NCBI GenBank assembly: GCA_029964075.1
Contig: CM057142.1
Location: 38,442,392 to 38,506,391 of the forward strand
Length of the DNA stretch: 64,000 bases
Direction of reading: 5' to 3'
From: Patiria pectinifera
Taxonomy: Eukaryota; Echinodermata; Asteroidea; Valvatida; Asterinidae
The position numbers were made by a program, and so were the translations under genes. The notes below the pieces were generated by a model. The model saw only the letters and a list, made by a program, of their open reading frames with translations. It was not told the DNA's origin and searched no databases. This document shows positions 45,929 through 57,565 of this stretch, piece by piece. Within the stretch, counting starts at the first letter, position 1. The number at the start of each line of letters is the position of its first letter.

Positions 45929-46461
45929 GGTCCGCCCGGTAGTCCGAAGGTTTATTGATTTGAAGGTACAATAGACCGAACACGCACACGTTTCCCGTAC
46001 CCAGGTGTTCATTAGTCCGAAAATGAAATACGGTTCGTTAATCCGAGCATTTGATGCGATAGTCCAAAGGTGAGTCCGAAGGTTCGTTAATCCGTCCGAA
46101 TGGTCATTTGTCCGAAGGTATGATAGTCTGAAATTAGAATAAAGTATGACAATTAATCATTATTAGTCCCAAGGTTTAATAAGTCCGAAATGAAAACAAC
46201 ATTCAGTAGTCTGAAGGTTCATTAATTCGATCGAAAGGTTCAAAAGTCCTTTAATGCTGTCGATTCGGAATGTTGACTTATTGTCGATTAGGACAAAATA
46301 TAACTTATCGTCTATTCGGAATATCGAATCTGCGGATTATTTAATCTTACTCTATTTTTGGATTAATGAACCTTCGGACTAACGAGCCTTCAGACTAACG
46401 ACCCTTTGGATTATTATCTAACCTTCGGACTATCGAACCATCGGACTATCGAGCGGTAACC
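45929..46461. mobile_element. TCCGAAGGTTC foldback element, copy 1
   Basis: 533 bp. The left half is made of TAGTCCGAAGGTTC-type units and the right half of the inverse GAACCTTCGGACTA units, so the whole is an imperfect palindrome. Ends resemble GGTCCGCCCGGTAGTCCGAA and, inverted, GGTTACCGCTCGATAGTCCG. No frame is meaningful. Sister copy at 60713. Confidence 0.75.
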
Positions 46462-47043
46462 TATGTTTGTCGAGTGAACATACAAGCTTACCGTGTTTTG
46501 GTGGGTGCTTTACGCTCGCCACAAAGTCGTCAGGTGGGACCTTTCGCTTGACAAGAAAAAACTTCTGCATCAGCTGACGCCCAAAATGTGACATTATATA
46601 GATTTTCCTCCACATGTTGATGACACCTTAAACTGAATGTGATACTTCAAATGACGATCATTGATATGAAATTTAATGATCCTCCTCGAGGCCCTGTCAA
46701 ATGTTTCCCCATCAATTCAGAATGAAAAGTGAAAGGACGCTGCAAAATAATCCGTTGGCTGCAAGTACCAACAAGCCTCCACTCCGTTCATTGACCTCAA
46801 TTTAATTATTGCCCTTTTTACGAGATTGAAGTAAAGCAAAATGGCTGTCTTTGTGAAGTTGCATCGATTACATTATGTCACGATACTGAATAGAGTGTGC
46901 ACGGACAACAACAGCTGAATCTTGTTGTCAACAGTGAGCGGGAGTATAGGAGAATTTTTGAGGGAGTACTTGTGAACGGAGCGGATATGTACACGCCCAT
47001 TCCTCGCACTATTGATATGGACAGTTTTACGTTGATTTACTTT
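46462..47043. other. intergenic, nothing recognised
   Basis: No gene or repeat recognised in this stretch. Confidence 0.3.
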
Positions 47044-47188
47044 AGGATGGGTGTTATAGACGTTAAGGTAACCTCAGTTACCGTTTATCGGAGTGAGTTA
47101 CATTACCATTAGCGTTAGGATGGGTGTTATAGACGTTAAGGTAACCTCAGTTACCGTTTATCGGAGGGAGTTACATTACCATTAGCGT
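47044..47188. repeat. recent tandem duplication, 73 bp x2
   Basis: AGGATGGGTGTTATAGACGT starts at 47044 and again at 47117; the two copies differ at about one base. Each holds GGTAACCTCAGTTACC, a near palindrome. Confidence 0.75.
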
Positions 47189-47753
47189 AACCATTAAACT
47201 GTAGAGTGAGTAAAAGAAAGCGGAGCCCAAACCCAAAGAAACATATTTTATATTTGAAAAAAGACAACTTCTTATGGGAAAGCACCGAAATAATTATGAC
47301 TGGTAAGCCAATTTAATAAACTGCTTTTAGATGAAAAAAATACTTTAATTGCTCAATCCGTTCAAATTAGATCACAATTTAAACGAAATGATCTTAAAAC
47401 CTGTTTCGTCCAAAAAAAACCCAATTTATTGTGTGTTCTAACTTCCGACTGTTTGGAACAACAAAAGAAAATGACACAGAATACTTGTTTCAACAACCGT
47501 AGTACGCAATATCTTTATCAACAACCCTGTTTGGGCGTAAATCCCGGGGTTAGGATTAGGGTTAGGGCCATTGGATCAATGCCCTCCCCATTTTGTGCTG
47601 AACCAAAAAACAAATATATAAAAACAATTGTGGTGGTTGTGGAAAAACAGCCTGTACAAAAAAAGAACAGGGAACATCTCAGCCACCTTAATACCAAGGT
47701 TAATTTTAAACTTACAGCAGTACAAAAGACCGAGCATTTTATCCAACCCGCAA
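47189..47753. other. intergenic with short telomere-like run
   Basis: GGGGTTAGGATTAGGGTTAGGG lies at about 47545-47568. No gene recognised. Confidence 0.4.
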
Positions 47754-47988
47754 GGGCGTCGCGAGGGGGAGGGGCGCTCCCCCGAAAAGCAAAAAAAAAA
47801 GGGGGGGGGAAGGAAGAAAAAAGAGAAAAAGAGGCGCGAAGTCATATTTGTGTAAATTTAATGGGGGGGGGCGAAATGTCCCTGCCCCCCTCTGAAACTG
47901 ATAAATCGAGAATATGTTGAGAAATACAGGAATTTTTTTGGGAAAAATCTGTTTTGCCCCCCTCTAGAAAAAAATCCTGGCGACGCCC
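47754..47988. mobile_element. MITE with GGGCGTCGC ends, copy B
   Basis: Starts GGGCGTCGCGAGGGGG and ends TCCTGGCGACGCCC. The body is shared with 43648-43908. No coding capacity. Confidence 0.7.
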
Positions 47989-48860
47989 ATGCCAACCCGA
48001 CCCTATTTTACGTCTGAACCTTTTCGATCGGCTCTTTCTTTTTTTTAAAGTACAAACGTATTCAAGTTGTCCATTACCCAACATTAACACCCTTCTTAAC
48101 GTCATACACGTCAAAAACGTCCGTAACATTCCTGCTGTCCACACTCTTGCATTTGCTTTTTCACAGTCGGTGAATTCTGTTGGAAACCTCCGGGCCCCCC
48201 CCCCCCCCCATCATTTCAGAAAAAAAGACCTGCCAGCTGATTTGTTCCTCATAATCACAAAATCGGACAGTGAAAAATTATGTTTCAGTCTTGACTTAAA
48301 TTATTAAAATCCAAGCCATTTATATTTCAGTGCCCGTGTGTAATTTCTGGTTCTCACTGAGCTGAATAGCATCGAAATAGCATTCCATTGACGGGTGTAA
48401 AAAAGTTTGTTTTTCTATTGTAAAACATGCATAACTTCTGATAGCATAATATATCAATTTTAGTATTTTTTTTTACAAGAGTGGAAGAACATGCTCGGTT
48501 AATACGTGCTTCTTTGGTGTGTCAAATTTAATTGCTTGTTAAGGGTGATCATTAATCCGCGTCACTTTCGTTTTGACTCACGCTGTATTGTAGCTTAGTT
48601 AAGGCTACTTGACCTAGTTCTTTCAATGTTTTTTTCCCAGCATCTACCCAAGTATTGGTGAATATAATTGAAATCCAATATCGATGGGAAATTCTCACCT
48701 GTCGGTACGTACAACACACACTAATATTACAGAAATTTTAATTAAAGCAGGGAGCTCTTTGAATGGATGACAGATGACTCGTAAAATCCAATTTGGGCAA
48801 TTCTATAACGGACTCTGATCGTGCATGCAAGCCAAGCCTTTCATCAGGTGCCGAAATTAA
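47989..48860. other. intergenic before the lectin cluster
   Basis: Contains a C-run near 48197. No gene recognised. Confidence 0.3.
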
Positions 48861-49042
48861 TAATTAATAACACTTTTTTCAACGTAGCGTGCGACCATAC
48901 ATGATCATATCGATTCGGTGTGACTTTAATTGCCACTCTGGCGTCCAGCATAAGTACTCAGAGGCACCATTATGAAAATGAGTGTTTAAGTGTATAGTAA
49001 GAAGTTGGATATTTATGTCAAGTCGGGCTTATTGTGAAAAGC

Positions 49043-49546
49043 ATGAAGTGCAACGCGAATGTCATTACTTTTTGCACTGTGGCGGCGATGTTGCTGCTGC
49101 ACCTCCGGGTGGTACCGGCGTGCATGACCTGCCGTACGCCGTGGATAAGTTTCCAGAGCCACTGCTACCTCTTGGTTACCCAGAACAAGACCTTCGACGA
49201 AGCTGAGGCCCACTGCCAGGAATTATCCCGCCATGGTAAACCTTCTCATCTGATGTCCATCAAAAGTCAAGAGGAGCACGATTTCCTCCTCGAGTTGATC
49301 ACAGCCACCTACGGTCACCGCCAAAATATCTGGTTTGGGTATCGCCTGGATCGCACCAACGGATCCTTTTACTGGTTGGACGGCAGTCCGCTTGGTGATT
49401 ACACTAACTGGAAGTCGGGTGAGCCCAACGACGTGAACGGCCAAGAAGACTGCTGTCAAATATACGGCGACCAGGACTTGTGGAACGACAATAAGTGCAG
49501 CATTACCCTAGGGTTCGCTTGCAAGACCTCCACAAGATTTTCTTAA
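49043..49546 (+). CDS. secreted C-type lectin, copy 1
   Basis: Single-exon frame of 167 codons from the ATG at 49043 (an in-frame GTG at 49034 is not used). The signal peptide covers about residues 1-27 (MLLLHLRVVPAC at its end). One C-type lectin domain follows: WISFQSHCYLL, FDEAEAHCQEL, HLMSIKSQEEHDFL, NIWFGYRLDRTNGSFYWLDG, the sugar/calcium site EPN at 127-129, EDCCQI, and W147-N148-D149 before the last conserved cysteines. EPN plus WND is the mannose/GlcNAc-type calcium-2 site. Such small lectins act as secreted pattern-recognition proteins in invertebrate immunity (family knowledge). This copy has TATGAAAA where copy 2 has TATAAAAA upstream. Confidence 0.85.
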   Translation: MKCNANVITFCTVAAMLLLHLRVVPACMTCRTPWISFQSHCYLLVTQNKTFDEAEAHCQELSRHGKPSHLMSIKSQEEHDFLLELITATYGHRQNIWFGYRLDRTNGSFYWLDGSPLGDYTNWKSGEPNDVNGQEDCCQIYGDQDLWNDNKCSITLGFACKTSTRFS

Positions 49547-49651
49547 TTTCTGTTAATGATGTCACAAAATAGCCAGTGATCTGCGGAGGGCAGGGGGTGC
49601 ATCGTGTGTCGTTACATTGGGATATACATATCATTCGATTTATGATTGGCT

Positions 49652-50178
49652 GTAACATCCACTCGTGCAGCAAATCAGTCAAAGAAATAGCCTACACAAC
49701 CCTCATCAGACCGAAGCTTGAGTACTGCGCATCAATATGGGATCCTCATCACAACAACACCAAGGCATCTCTTGAGAAAATCCAACGCCGAGCTGCTCGC
49801 TTTGTTCAAAATGACTACAGCAGGAACTCAAGTGTCGCAAACATATGCTGGCAAACCTCCGATGGGAACCTCTCGCAAGTCGTCGCACCAAACTCCGCTT
49901 AATTTCCATCTTTAAGGAAGTTCATAATATCACTCCATCAAACGTCAACTTTCGCAAGAACATCATAATATCCATCAGACTGATATGCAAACCGGGCCTT
50001 AGAAACCCCACCATTCAACAAAAACTGTTACCAGTACTCATTCTACCCCCGGACAACTCGCGAATGGAACATCCTCCCACCAGACGTTGGAGCTCAACCT
50101 GACATCAAATCTTTCAAAGAGAAACTGGATCAAATAAACATGGATGAGCTGGTCAAAAAAGCTCATTACAAAATCTAA
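49652..50178 (+). mobile_element. LINE 3' fragment, unit 1
   Basis: Encodes the C-terminal end of a CR1/jockey-like reverse transcriptase: SVKEIAYTTLIRPKLEYCAS, IWDPHHNNTKASLEKIQRRA, ARFVQNDYSRNSSV. The frame shifts after that because of a missing base relative to unit 2 (CATATGC versus CATAATGC). It lies about 100 bp 3' of the lectin stop in every unit, so it was there before the triplication. Confidence 0.8.
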
Positions 50179-51090
50179 TCAACTCCAGCAGAAGCAGAGA
50201 CATGATCTTATTCAACTTACTTACGGAAATGGATATGATGTTTGACTGGGAATCGAGAAAGTGCAAGTTTTGTTCAAACGGTAAATTCAGCCCAAGTTCC
50301 CTCCTTGACCATCGGATAGAATCGAAGATTTACCTTATCGGGTTGGGGATCGTTATAGACTTCGTCATACACGCACCAGCATGGTTAAACACTCAAGTTG
50401 CGTTAACTTCCGGTTCCAAATGGTTTCAATGCTACTTAATGTGCAGTGGGCGTAATGAAAACTGAAGTGACGTCACACTGACGAGCAGTATTGAACTCAC
50501 TAGGCTACAAGCTACAGGCTATTATCTTGTGGATTTCTCTTAACACCACGTTAAAAGGACACGGTTATTGGTTTCACATGTATTTCACATGTTTTACATG
50601 TATTTCTCGGTGTGTGTTCATTGACAGTGCGATAGTTGGTGACATAACTTGCAAATTCAAGGAACAGAACAGATCATAACATCATATTTAACATTGGTCA
50701 GCCGTTGGGAGCGCGGGGGGGGGGGGTAGCCACCCCAACCGCCCCCTTCAGCCGCCCCTGTTTTTTGGTTTAATAGTTTTTGCCATCTATACTGGGCTTT
50801 TTTGTATTCCTTTTAGTGTTGCATTTTTATTACTTTCGTGAAGAGGGAATAAATATTCCGAAAGAATAGGCCTATAGGCCTACATGTAGGACGGGACGCT
50901 GCATTGGTTCGGCAAGCTCAAAATTCAAGCCCCTGTCACGTATCCGTATGGATTGTGCGTGTTTTGTCATCACTTTTTTTAAATGTAGGTCATTTGTTTT
51001 AGAAACGGCTCTTTCTACGTACTTCTGAGAGAAGGGGATCAGTAGAACACAAAATAAATTAGTAAGATATATACGGCAGGACCTAAATAA

Positions 51091-52320
51091 CAGTGTTGTA
51101 GGTCTCGAGACCGGTCTCGGTCTCGGTCTCGAAACCACTTTTTGCTGGTCTCGGTCTCGGTCTCGGTCTCGGGAGCTGTGGTCTCGGTCTTGGTCTCGGT
51201 CTCGGTCCCCTTTGGTCTCGATATTTTGGCTGGTCTCGAGTCAAGACCAGCAGCCAAAAAGTGAGGGGGCGGATTTCGCCCCCCCGGCCCTTTTAGGGTT
51301 TAGTAAAGAATCAGTTTGAAGCAAATGTGACTGCAGTGTGATGCTAATGGACATGTCTCTCTTCACTTTCTAGTGAGTGAGGCATAGTCCAATAACCATT
51401 GTTCCTCTTCTTATTTCTCGCTTTTATTGTGGGGTGGTCTGTTGAAACAAACACTTTATAGCCATCCTTATTGATTCCAAATACAACTGAGATTTAAATC
51501 TTATGAATCAAGACTGAGACATTATTTTTACCGTTAGATTTTGTATTTTGAATATGGGGAACAATTCAACTCTTTTTCCCCAGAAATATTGGCGATTTTT
51601 TTTTTCTATTTTCCTTTTCAATTTTTCCTTTATTCGTGGAGGCGGGAAAGCGTTTTTTTTTTCATTATATGTATTAATGGATATTCATCAATTCGTAGAA
51701 TGGTAAATTTGTTATTAGTGGTGGACAGCTGAATTTTGTGATCTCTTTATTAAAATAGACACGACTTGGGAATAGAGTATGCAAATTACGTGAAATTTTC
51801 ACAGTTACTACTCGATAACATGTTCGTTATCCCGCTTATATTTTTTACAAAATGGAGCGTGCCATTTCTTTTTTTTAATCAAACGGTCGCTTTCTTTTTT
51901 ACTCGCCATGTATTTATCTTTTCATCTGTGATAAACACAAATTGAGCTACTGCCATAGTCACACAAAAACAGATTCTAATTGTCTGCCTCGTCTCCTTCC
52001 TAAATGTCAATTGCGTTGGCACGAGTCGAGAAGACTTTGTTCCATTAATCGCTATATGCTGTTTACGGCCATCGCAATAAACGATTAAAATATTGGCATT
52101 GTGTCGTAGTTGTAAATCACTAAAATATTTAAGTAAATCGCCCTGCAAAGTAGCCGATGCGGGCGATACGCTGGCACGGTACAAAACACAGAGAGGCGTG
52201 GGCACTGAGCCATGAATCCTAAAAGTACATCTCGCCCACCACATTCAGTTTTGTGACAGCGCCCTTCTATTGTGTAGGCCATATTCTCAAATAGGCTATG
52301 ACGATGATGACGGCGGGCAA
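51091..52320. mobile_element. hAT-like element X, 5' half, unit 1
   Basis: Starts CAGTGTTGTAGGTCTCGAGA after CTAAATAA, with a GGTCTCGG array to about 51260. It follows X1 in reverse orientation and stops at the unit junction after GACGGCGGGCA, so the other end is missing. Confidence 0.8.
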
Positions 52321-52473
52321 ATTAATAACTATTCATAAGATGAATTGGGCCGGAGTGATTTAAATGACGAAATTAATACGTTGGCACTTTTTTATCGTGT
52401 AGCGTGCGACCATAATTGATCAGTGTGACGTTAATTGCCACTCTAGCGTCCAGCATAAGAAGGCAGGCACCAG

Positions 52474-52480
52474 TATAAAA
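52474..52480 (+). promoter_or_regulatory. TATA box of lectin copy 2
   Basis: TATAAAA lies 94 bp before the ATG. The aligned positions read TATGAAA in copies 1 (about 48971) and 3 (about 56056), so only this copy has a consensus TATA box. Confidence 0.55.
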
Positions 52481-52567
52481 ACCAGTGTACAAGACAGTGT
52501 AGGAGATAGGAAGTTCGATTTCTCGCTTCTTGCAAATTAATGTGAAGTCGGGTTCATTTTGAAAAGC

Positions 52568-53071
52568 ATGAAGAGCAACGCGAATGTCATAACTTTTTGC
52601 ACTGTGGCGGCAATGTTGCTGCTGCACCTCCGGGTGGTAGCGGCGTGCATGGCCTGCCGTACGCCGTGGATAAGTTTCCAGAGCCACTGCTACCTCTTGG
52701 TTACCGAGAAAAAGAACTTCGACGAAGCTGAGGCCCACTGCCAGGAATTATCCCGCCATGGTAAACCTTCTCATCTGATGTCCATCAAAAGTCCAGAGGA
52801 GCACGATTTCCTCCTCGAGTTGATCACTGCCACCTACGGTCACCGCCCAGATATCTGGTTTGGGTGTCGCCTGGATCGCACCAACGGATCCTTTTACTGG
52901 TTGGACGGCAGTCCGCTTGGTGATTACACTAACTGGAAGTCGGGTGAGCCCAACGACGTGAACGGCCCAGAAGACTGCTGTCAAATATTCGGCAAACAGG
53001 ACTTGTGGAACGACAATAAGTGCAGCATTGCCCTAGGGTTCGCTTGCAAGACTTCCACAAGATTTTCTTAA
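52568..53071 (+). CDS. secreted C-type lectin, copy 2
   Basis: Frame of 167 codons from the ATG at 52568, same architecture as copy 1: signal peptide, then one C-type lectin domain with EPN at 127-129 and WND at 147-149. It is the most diverged copy near the binding face: RPDIWFGC replaces RQNIWFGY (Cys100 is an extra, unpaired cysteine), GPEDCC replaces GQEDCC, and FGKQD replaces YGDQD/FGDQD. KKNF replaces NKTF near residue 50, which removes an N-K-T glycosylation site. It is the only copy with a TATAAAA upstream. These points fit a diverging paralogue. Confidence 0.85.
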   Translation: MKSNANVITFCTVAAMLLLHLRVVAACMACRTPWISFQSHCYLLVTEKKNFDEAEAHCQELSRHGKPSHLMSIKSPEEHDFLLELITATYGHRPDIWFGCRLDRTNGSFYWLDGSPLGDYTNWKSGEPNDVNGPEDCCQIFGKQDLWNDNKCSIALGFACKTSTRFS

Positions 53072-53176
53072 TTTCTGTTAATGATGTCACAAAATAGCCA
53101 GTGATCTACGGAGGGCAGGAGGTGCATCGTGTGTCGTTACATTGGGATATACGTATCATTCGATTTATGATTGGCT

Positions 53177-53694
53177 GTAACATCCACTCGTGCAGCAAAT
53201 CAGTCAAAGAAATAGCCTACAAAACCCTCATCAGACCGAAGCTTGAGTACTGCGCATCAATATGGGATCCTCATCACAACAACACCAAGGCATCTCTTGA
53301 GAAAATCCAACGCCGAGCTGCTCGCTTTGTTCAAAATGACTACAGCAGGAACTCAAGTGTCACAAACATAATGCTGGCAAACCTCCGATGGGAACCTCTC
53401 GCAAGTCGTCGCACCAAACTCCGCTTAATTTCCATCTTTAAGGGAGTCCATAATATCACTCCATCAAACGTCAACTGTCGCAAGAACATCATAATATCCA
53501 TCAGACTGATATGCAAACCGGGCCTTAGAAACCCCACCATTCAACAAAAACTGTTACCAGTACTCATTCTACCCCCGGACAACTCGCGAATGGAACATCC
53601 TCCCACCAGACGTTAGAGCTCAACCTGACAGCAAATCTTTCAAAAAGAAACTGGATCAAATAAACATGGATGAGCTGGTCAAAAAAGCTTATTA
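53177..53694 (+). mobile_element. LINE 3' fragment, unit 2
   Basis: Best early frame of the three: KEIAYKTLIRPKLEYCASIW through NIMLANLRWEPLASRRTKLR. The later LINE end is frame-shifted. AATAAA near 53661 could end the lectin transcript. Confidence 0.8.
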
Positions 53695-54669
53695 AAATCT
53701 AATCACCTCCGCCACACTGACCTATGTGATATAACCACCATCTGGTAGTGTTTGCATAGTATCCAGCAGAAGCAGAGACATGATCCTATTCAACTTACTT
53801 TTACGGAAATGGATATGATGTTTGACTGGGAATCGAGAAAGTGCAAGTTTTGTTCAAACGGTAAATTCAGCCCAAGTTCCCTCCTTGACCATCGGATAGA
53901 ATCGAAGATTTACCTTATCTGGTTCGGGATCGTTATAGACTTCGTCATACACGCACCAGCATGGTTACACACTCAAGTTGCGGTTAACTTCCGGTTCCAA
54001 ATGGTTCCAATGCTACTTAATGTGCAGTGGGCGTGATGAAAACTGAAGTGACGTCACACTTACGAACAGGATTGAACTCACTAGGCTACAAGCTACAGGC
54101 TATTATCTTGTGGATTTCTCTTAACACCACGTTAAAAGGACACGGTTATTGGTTTCACATGTATTTCACATGTTTTACATGTATTTCTCGGTGTGTGTTC
54201 ATTGACTGCGGTAGTTGGTGACATAACTTGCAAATTCAAGGAACAGAACAGATCATAACATCATATTTAACATTGGTCAGCCGTTGGGAGCGGGGGGGGG
54301 GGGGGTAGCCACCCCAACCGCCCCCTTCAGCCGCCCCTGTTTTTTTGTTTAATAGTTTTTGCCATCTATACTAAGCTTTTTTGTATTCCTTTTAGTGTTG
54401 CATTTTTATTACTTTCGTGAAGAGGGAATAAATATTCCGAAAGAATAGGCCTATAGGCCTACATGTAGGACGGGACGCTGTATTGGTTCGGCAAGCTCAA
54501 AATTCAAGCCCCTGTCACGTATCCGTATAGATTGTGCGTGTGACGTCATCACTTTTTTTAAATGTAGGTCATTTGTTTTAGAAACGGCTCTTTCTACGTA
54601 CTTCTGAGAGAAGGGGATCAGTAGAACACAAAATAAATTAGTAAGATATATACGGCAGGACCTAAATAA

Positions 54670-55900
54670 CAGTGTTGTAGGTCTCGAGACCGGTCTCGGC
54701 CTCGGTCTCGAAACCACTTTTTGCTGGTCTCGGTCTCGGTCTCGGTCTCGGGAGCTGTGGTCTCGGTCTTGGTCTCGGTCTCGGTCCCCTTTGGTCTCGA
54801 TATTTTGGCTGGTCTCGAGTCGAGACCAGCAGCCAAAAAGTGAGGGGGCGGATTCCGCCCCCGGCCCTTTTAGGGTTTAGTAAAGAATCAGTTTAAAGCA
54901 AATGTGACTGCAGTGTGATGCTAATAGACATGTCTCTCTTCACTTTCTAGTGAGTGAGGCATAGTCCAATAACCATTGTTCCTCTTCTTATTTCTCGTTT
55001 TTATTGTGGGGTGGTCTGTTGAAACAAGCACTTTATAGCCATCCTTATTGATTCCAAATACAACTGAGATTTAAATCTTATGAATCAAGACTGAAACATT
55101 ATTTTACCGTTAGATTTTGTGTTTTGAATATGGGGAACAATTCAACTCTTTTTCCCCAGAAATATTGGCGATTTTTTTTTTCTATTTTCCTTTTCAATTT
55201 TTCCTTTATTCGTGGAGGCGGGAAAGCGTTTTTTTTTTCATTATATGTATTAATGGATATTCATCAATTCGTAGAACGGTAAATTTGTTATTAGTGGTAG
55301 ACAGCTGAATTTTGTGATCTCTTTATTAAAATAGACACGACTTGGGAATAGAGTATGCAAATTACGTGAAATTTTCACAGTTACTACTCGATAACATGTT
55401 CGTTATCCCGCTTATATTTTTTACAAAATGGAGCGTGCCATTTCTTTTTTTTAATCAAACGGTCGCTTTCTTTTTTCTTTTTTACTCGCCATGTATTTAT
55501 CTTTTCATCTGTGATAAACACAAATTGAGCTACTGCCATAGTCACACAAAAACAGATTCTAATTGTCTGCCTCGTCTCCTTCCTAAATGTCAATTGCGTT
55601 GGCACGAGTCGAGAAGACTTTGTTCCATTAATCGCTATATGCTGTTTACGGCCATCGCAATAAACGATTAAAATATTGGCATTGTGTCGTAGTTGTAAAT
55701 CACTAAAATATTTAAGTAAATCGCCCTGCAAAGTAGCCGATGCGGGCGATACGCTGGCACGGTACAAAACACAGAGAGGCGTGGGCACTGAGCCATGAAT
55801 CCTAAAAGTACATCTCGCCCACCACATTCAGTTTGTGACAGCGCCCTTCTATTGTGTTGGCCATATTCTCAAATAGGCTATGACGATGATGACGGCGGGC
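54670..55900. mobile_element. hAT-like element X, 5' half, unit 2
   Basis: Same limits as in unit 1: preceded by CTAAATAA, opens CAGTGTTGTAGGTCTCG, and is cut at the unit junction. Confidence 0.8.
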
Positions 55901-56149
55901 AAATTAATAACTATTCATAAGATGAATTGGGCCGGAGTGATGTAAATGACGAAATTAATAAGTTGGCACTTTTTCATCGTGTAGCGTGCGACCATAATTG
56001 ATCAGTGTGACGTTAATTGTCACTCTAGCGTCCAGCATAAGAAGCCAGGCACCAGTATGAAAACCAGTGTACAAGACAGTGTAGGAGGTAGAAAGTTCTA
56101 TTTCTCGCTTCTTGCAAATTAATGTGAAGTCGGGTTCATTTTGAAAAGC

Positions 56150-56653
56150 ATGAAGAGCAACGCGAATGTCATTACTTTTTGCACTGTGGCGGCAATGTTG
56201 CTGCTGCACCTCCGGGTGGTAGCGGCGTGCATGGCCTGCCGTACGCCGTGGATAAGTTTCCAGAGCCACTGCTACCTCTTGGTTACCGAGAACAAGACCT
56301 TCGACGAAGCTGAGGCCCACTGCCAGGAATTATCCCGCCATGGTAAACCTTCTCATCTGATGTCCATCAAAAGTCCAGAGGAGCACGATTTCCTCCTCGA
56401 GTTGATCACAGCCACCTACGGTCACCGCCAAAATATCTGGTTTGGGTATCGCCTGGATCGCACCAACGGATCCTTTTACTGGTTGGACGGCAGTCCGCTT
56501 GGTGATTACACTAACTGGAAGTCGGGTGAGCCCAACGACGTGAACGGCCAAGAAGACTGCTGTCAAATATTCGGCGACCAGGACTTGTGGAACGACAGTA
56601 AGTGCAGCATTGCCCTAGGGTTCGCTTGCAAGACCTCCACAAGATTTTCTTAA
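56150..56653 (+). CDS. secreted C-type lectin, copy 3
   Basis: Frame of 167 codons from the ATG at 56150. Signal peptide, one C-type lectin domain, EPN at 127-129, and WNDSKC instead of WNDNKC at 147-152. It is closest to copy 1 over the binding region (RQNIWFGY, GQEDCC) and shares ENKTFDEAEAHC with its N-K-T site. The core promoter position reads TATGAAA. Confidence 0.85.
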   Translation: MKSNANVITFCTVAAMLLLHLRVVAACMACRTPWISFQSHCYLLVTENKTFDEAEAHCQELSRHGKPSHLMSIKSPEEHDFLLELITATYGHRQNIWFGYRLDRTNGSFYWLDGSPLGDYTNWKSGEPNDVNGQEDCCQIFGDQDLWNDSKCSIALGFACKTSTRFS

Positions 56654-56758
56654 TTTCTGTTAATGATGTCACAAAATAGCCAGTGATCTGCGGAGGGCCG
56701 GAGGTGCATCGTGTGTCGTTATATTGGGATATACATATCATTCGATTTATGATTGGCT

Positions 56759-57279
56759 GTAACATCCACTCGTGCAGCAAATCAGTCAAAGAAATAGCCT
56801 ACAAAACCCTCATCAGACCGAAGCTTGAGTACTGTGCATCAATATGGGATCCTCATCACAACAACACCAAGGCATCTCTTGAGAAAATCCAACGCCGAGC
56901 TGCTCGCTTTGTTCAAAATGACTACAGCAGGAACTCAAGTGTCACAAACATATGCTGGCAAACCTCCGATGGGGAACCTCTCGCAAGAATTCGCACCAAA
57001 CTCCGCTTAATTTCCATCTTTAAGGAAGTCCATAATATCACTCCATCAAACGTCAACTGTCGCAAGAACATTATAATATCCATCAGACTGCAAACCGGGC
57101 CTCACATCTTAGAAACCCCACCATTCAACAAAAACTGTTACCAATACCCATTCTACCCCCGGACAACTCGCGAATGGAACATCCTCCAACAAGACGTTAG
57201 AGCTCAACCTGACATCAAATCTTTCAAAGAGAAACTGGATCAAATAAACATGGATGAGCTGGTCAAAAAAGCTCATTAA
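56759..57279 (+). mobile_element. LINE 3' fragment, unit 3
   Basis: Retains the extreme C-terminus FYPRTTREWNILQQDVRAQP and a stop at about 57277, the usual LINE ORF2 end signature. Internal frameshift near 56950, as in unit 1. Confidence 0.8.
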
Positions 57280-57565
57280 AATCTAATCACCGATCCGCCA
57301 CACTGACCTATGCGTTATAACCACCATCTGGTGGTGTTTGCATAGTATCCAGCAGAAGCAGAGACATGATCCTATCAACTTAATTACGGAAATGGATATG
57401 ATGTTTGACTGGGAATCGAGAAAGTGCAAGTTTTGTTCAAACGGGTAAATTCAGCCCAAGTTTCCTCCTTGACCATCGGATAGAATCGAAGATTAACCGG
57501 CCCATGGTACCTCATCGGGTTCGGGATCGCTATAGACTTCGTCATACACGCACCAGCATGGTTAC

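Larger units (their letters stand above)
48861..52320. repeat. lectin tandem unit 1
   Basis: Lectin promoter, lectin gene, LINE fragment and the left half of an X element. Homology with units 2 and 3 begins at GAAATTAATA (about 48853, equivalent to 52367). Confidence 0.8.
52321..55901. repeat. lectin tandem unit 2
   Basis: 3.58-kb unit with the same order as unit 1. The junction with the preceding X fragment reads GGCGGGCAAATTAATAACT. Confidence 0.8.

Noticed and set aside
47429-47920. 163-codon plus-strand frame
   Set aside because: It covers a telomere-like run and the GGGCGTCGC MITE; composition is repeat-driven.
51039-51257. Glu-Thr repeat 'protein' frames over the GGTCTC arrays (also near 18827, 54618, 58729, 63026)
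   Set aside because: They are the hexamer arrays at X-element ends translated; no start, splice or conservation logic supports a gene.
51091-51260. CRISPR-like appearance of regularly repeated hexamers
   Set aside because: There are no unique spacers, the unit is 6 bp, and the genome is eukaryotic.
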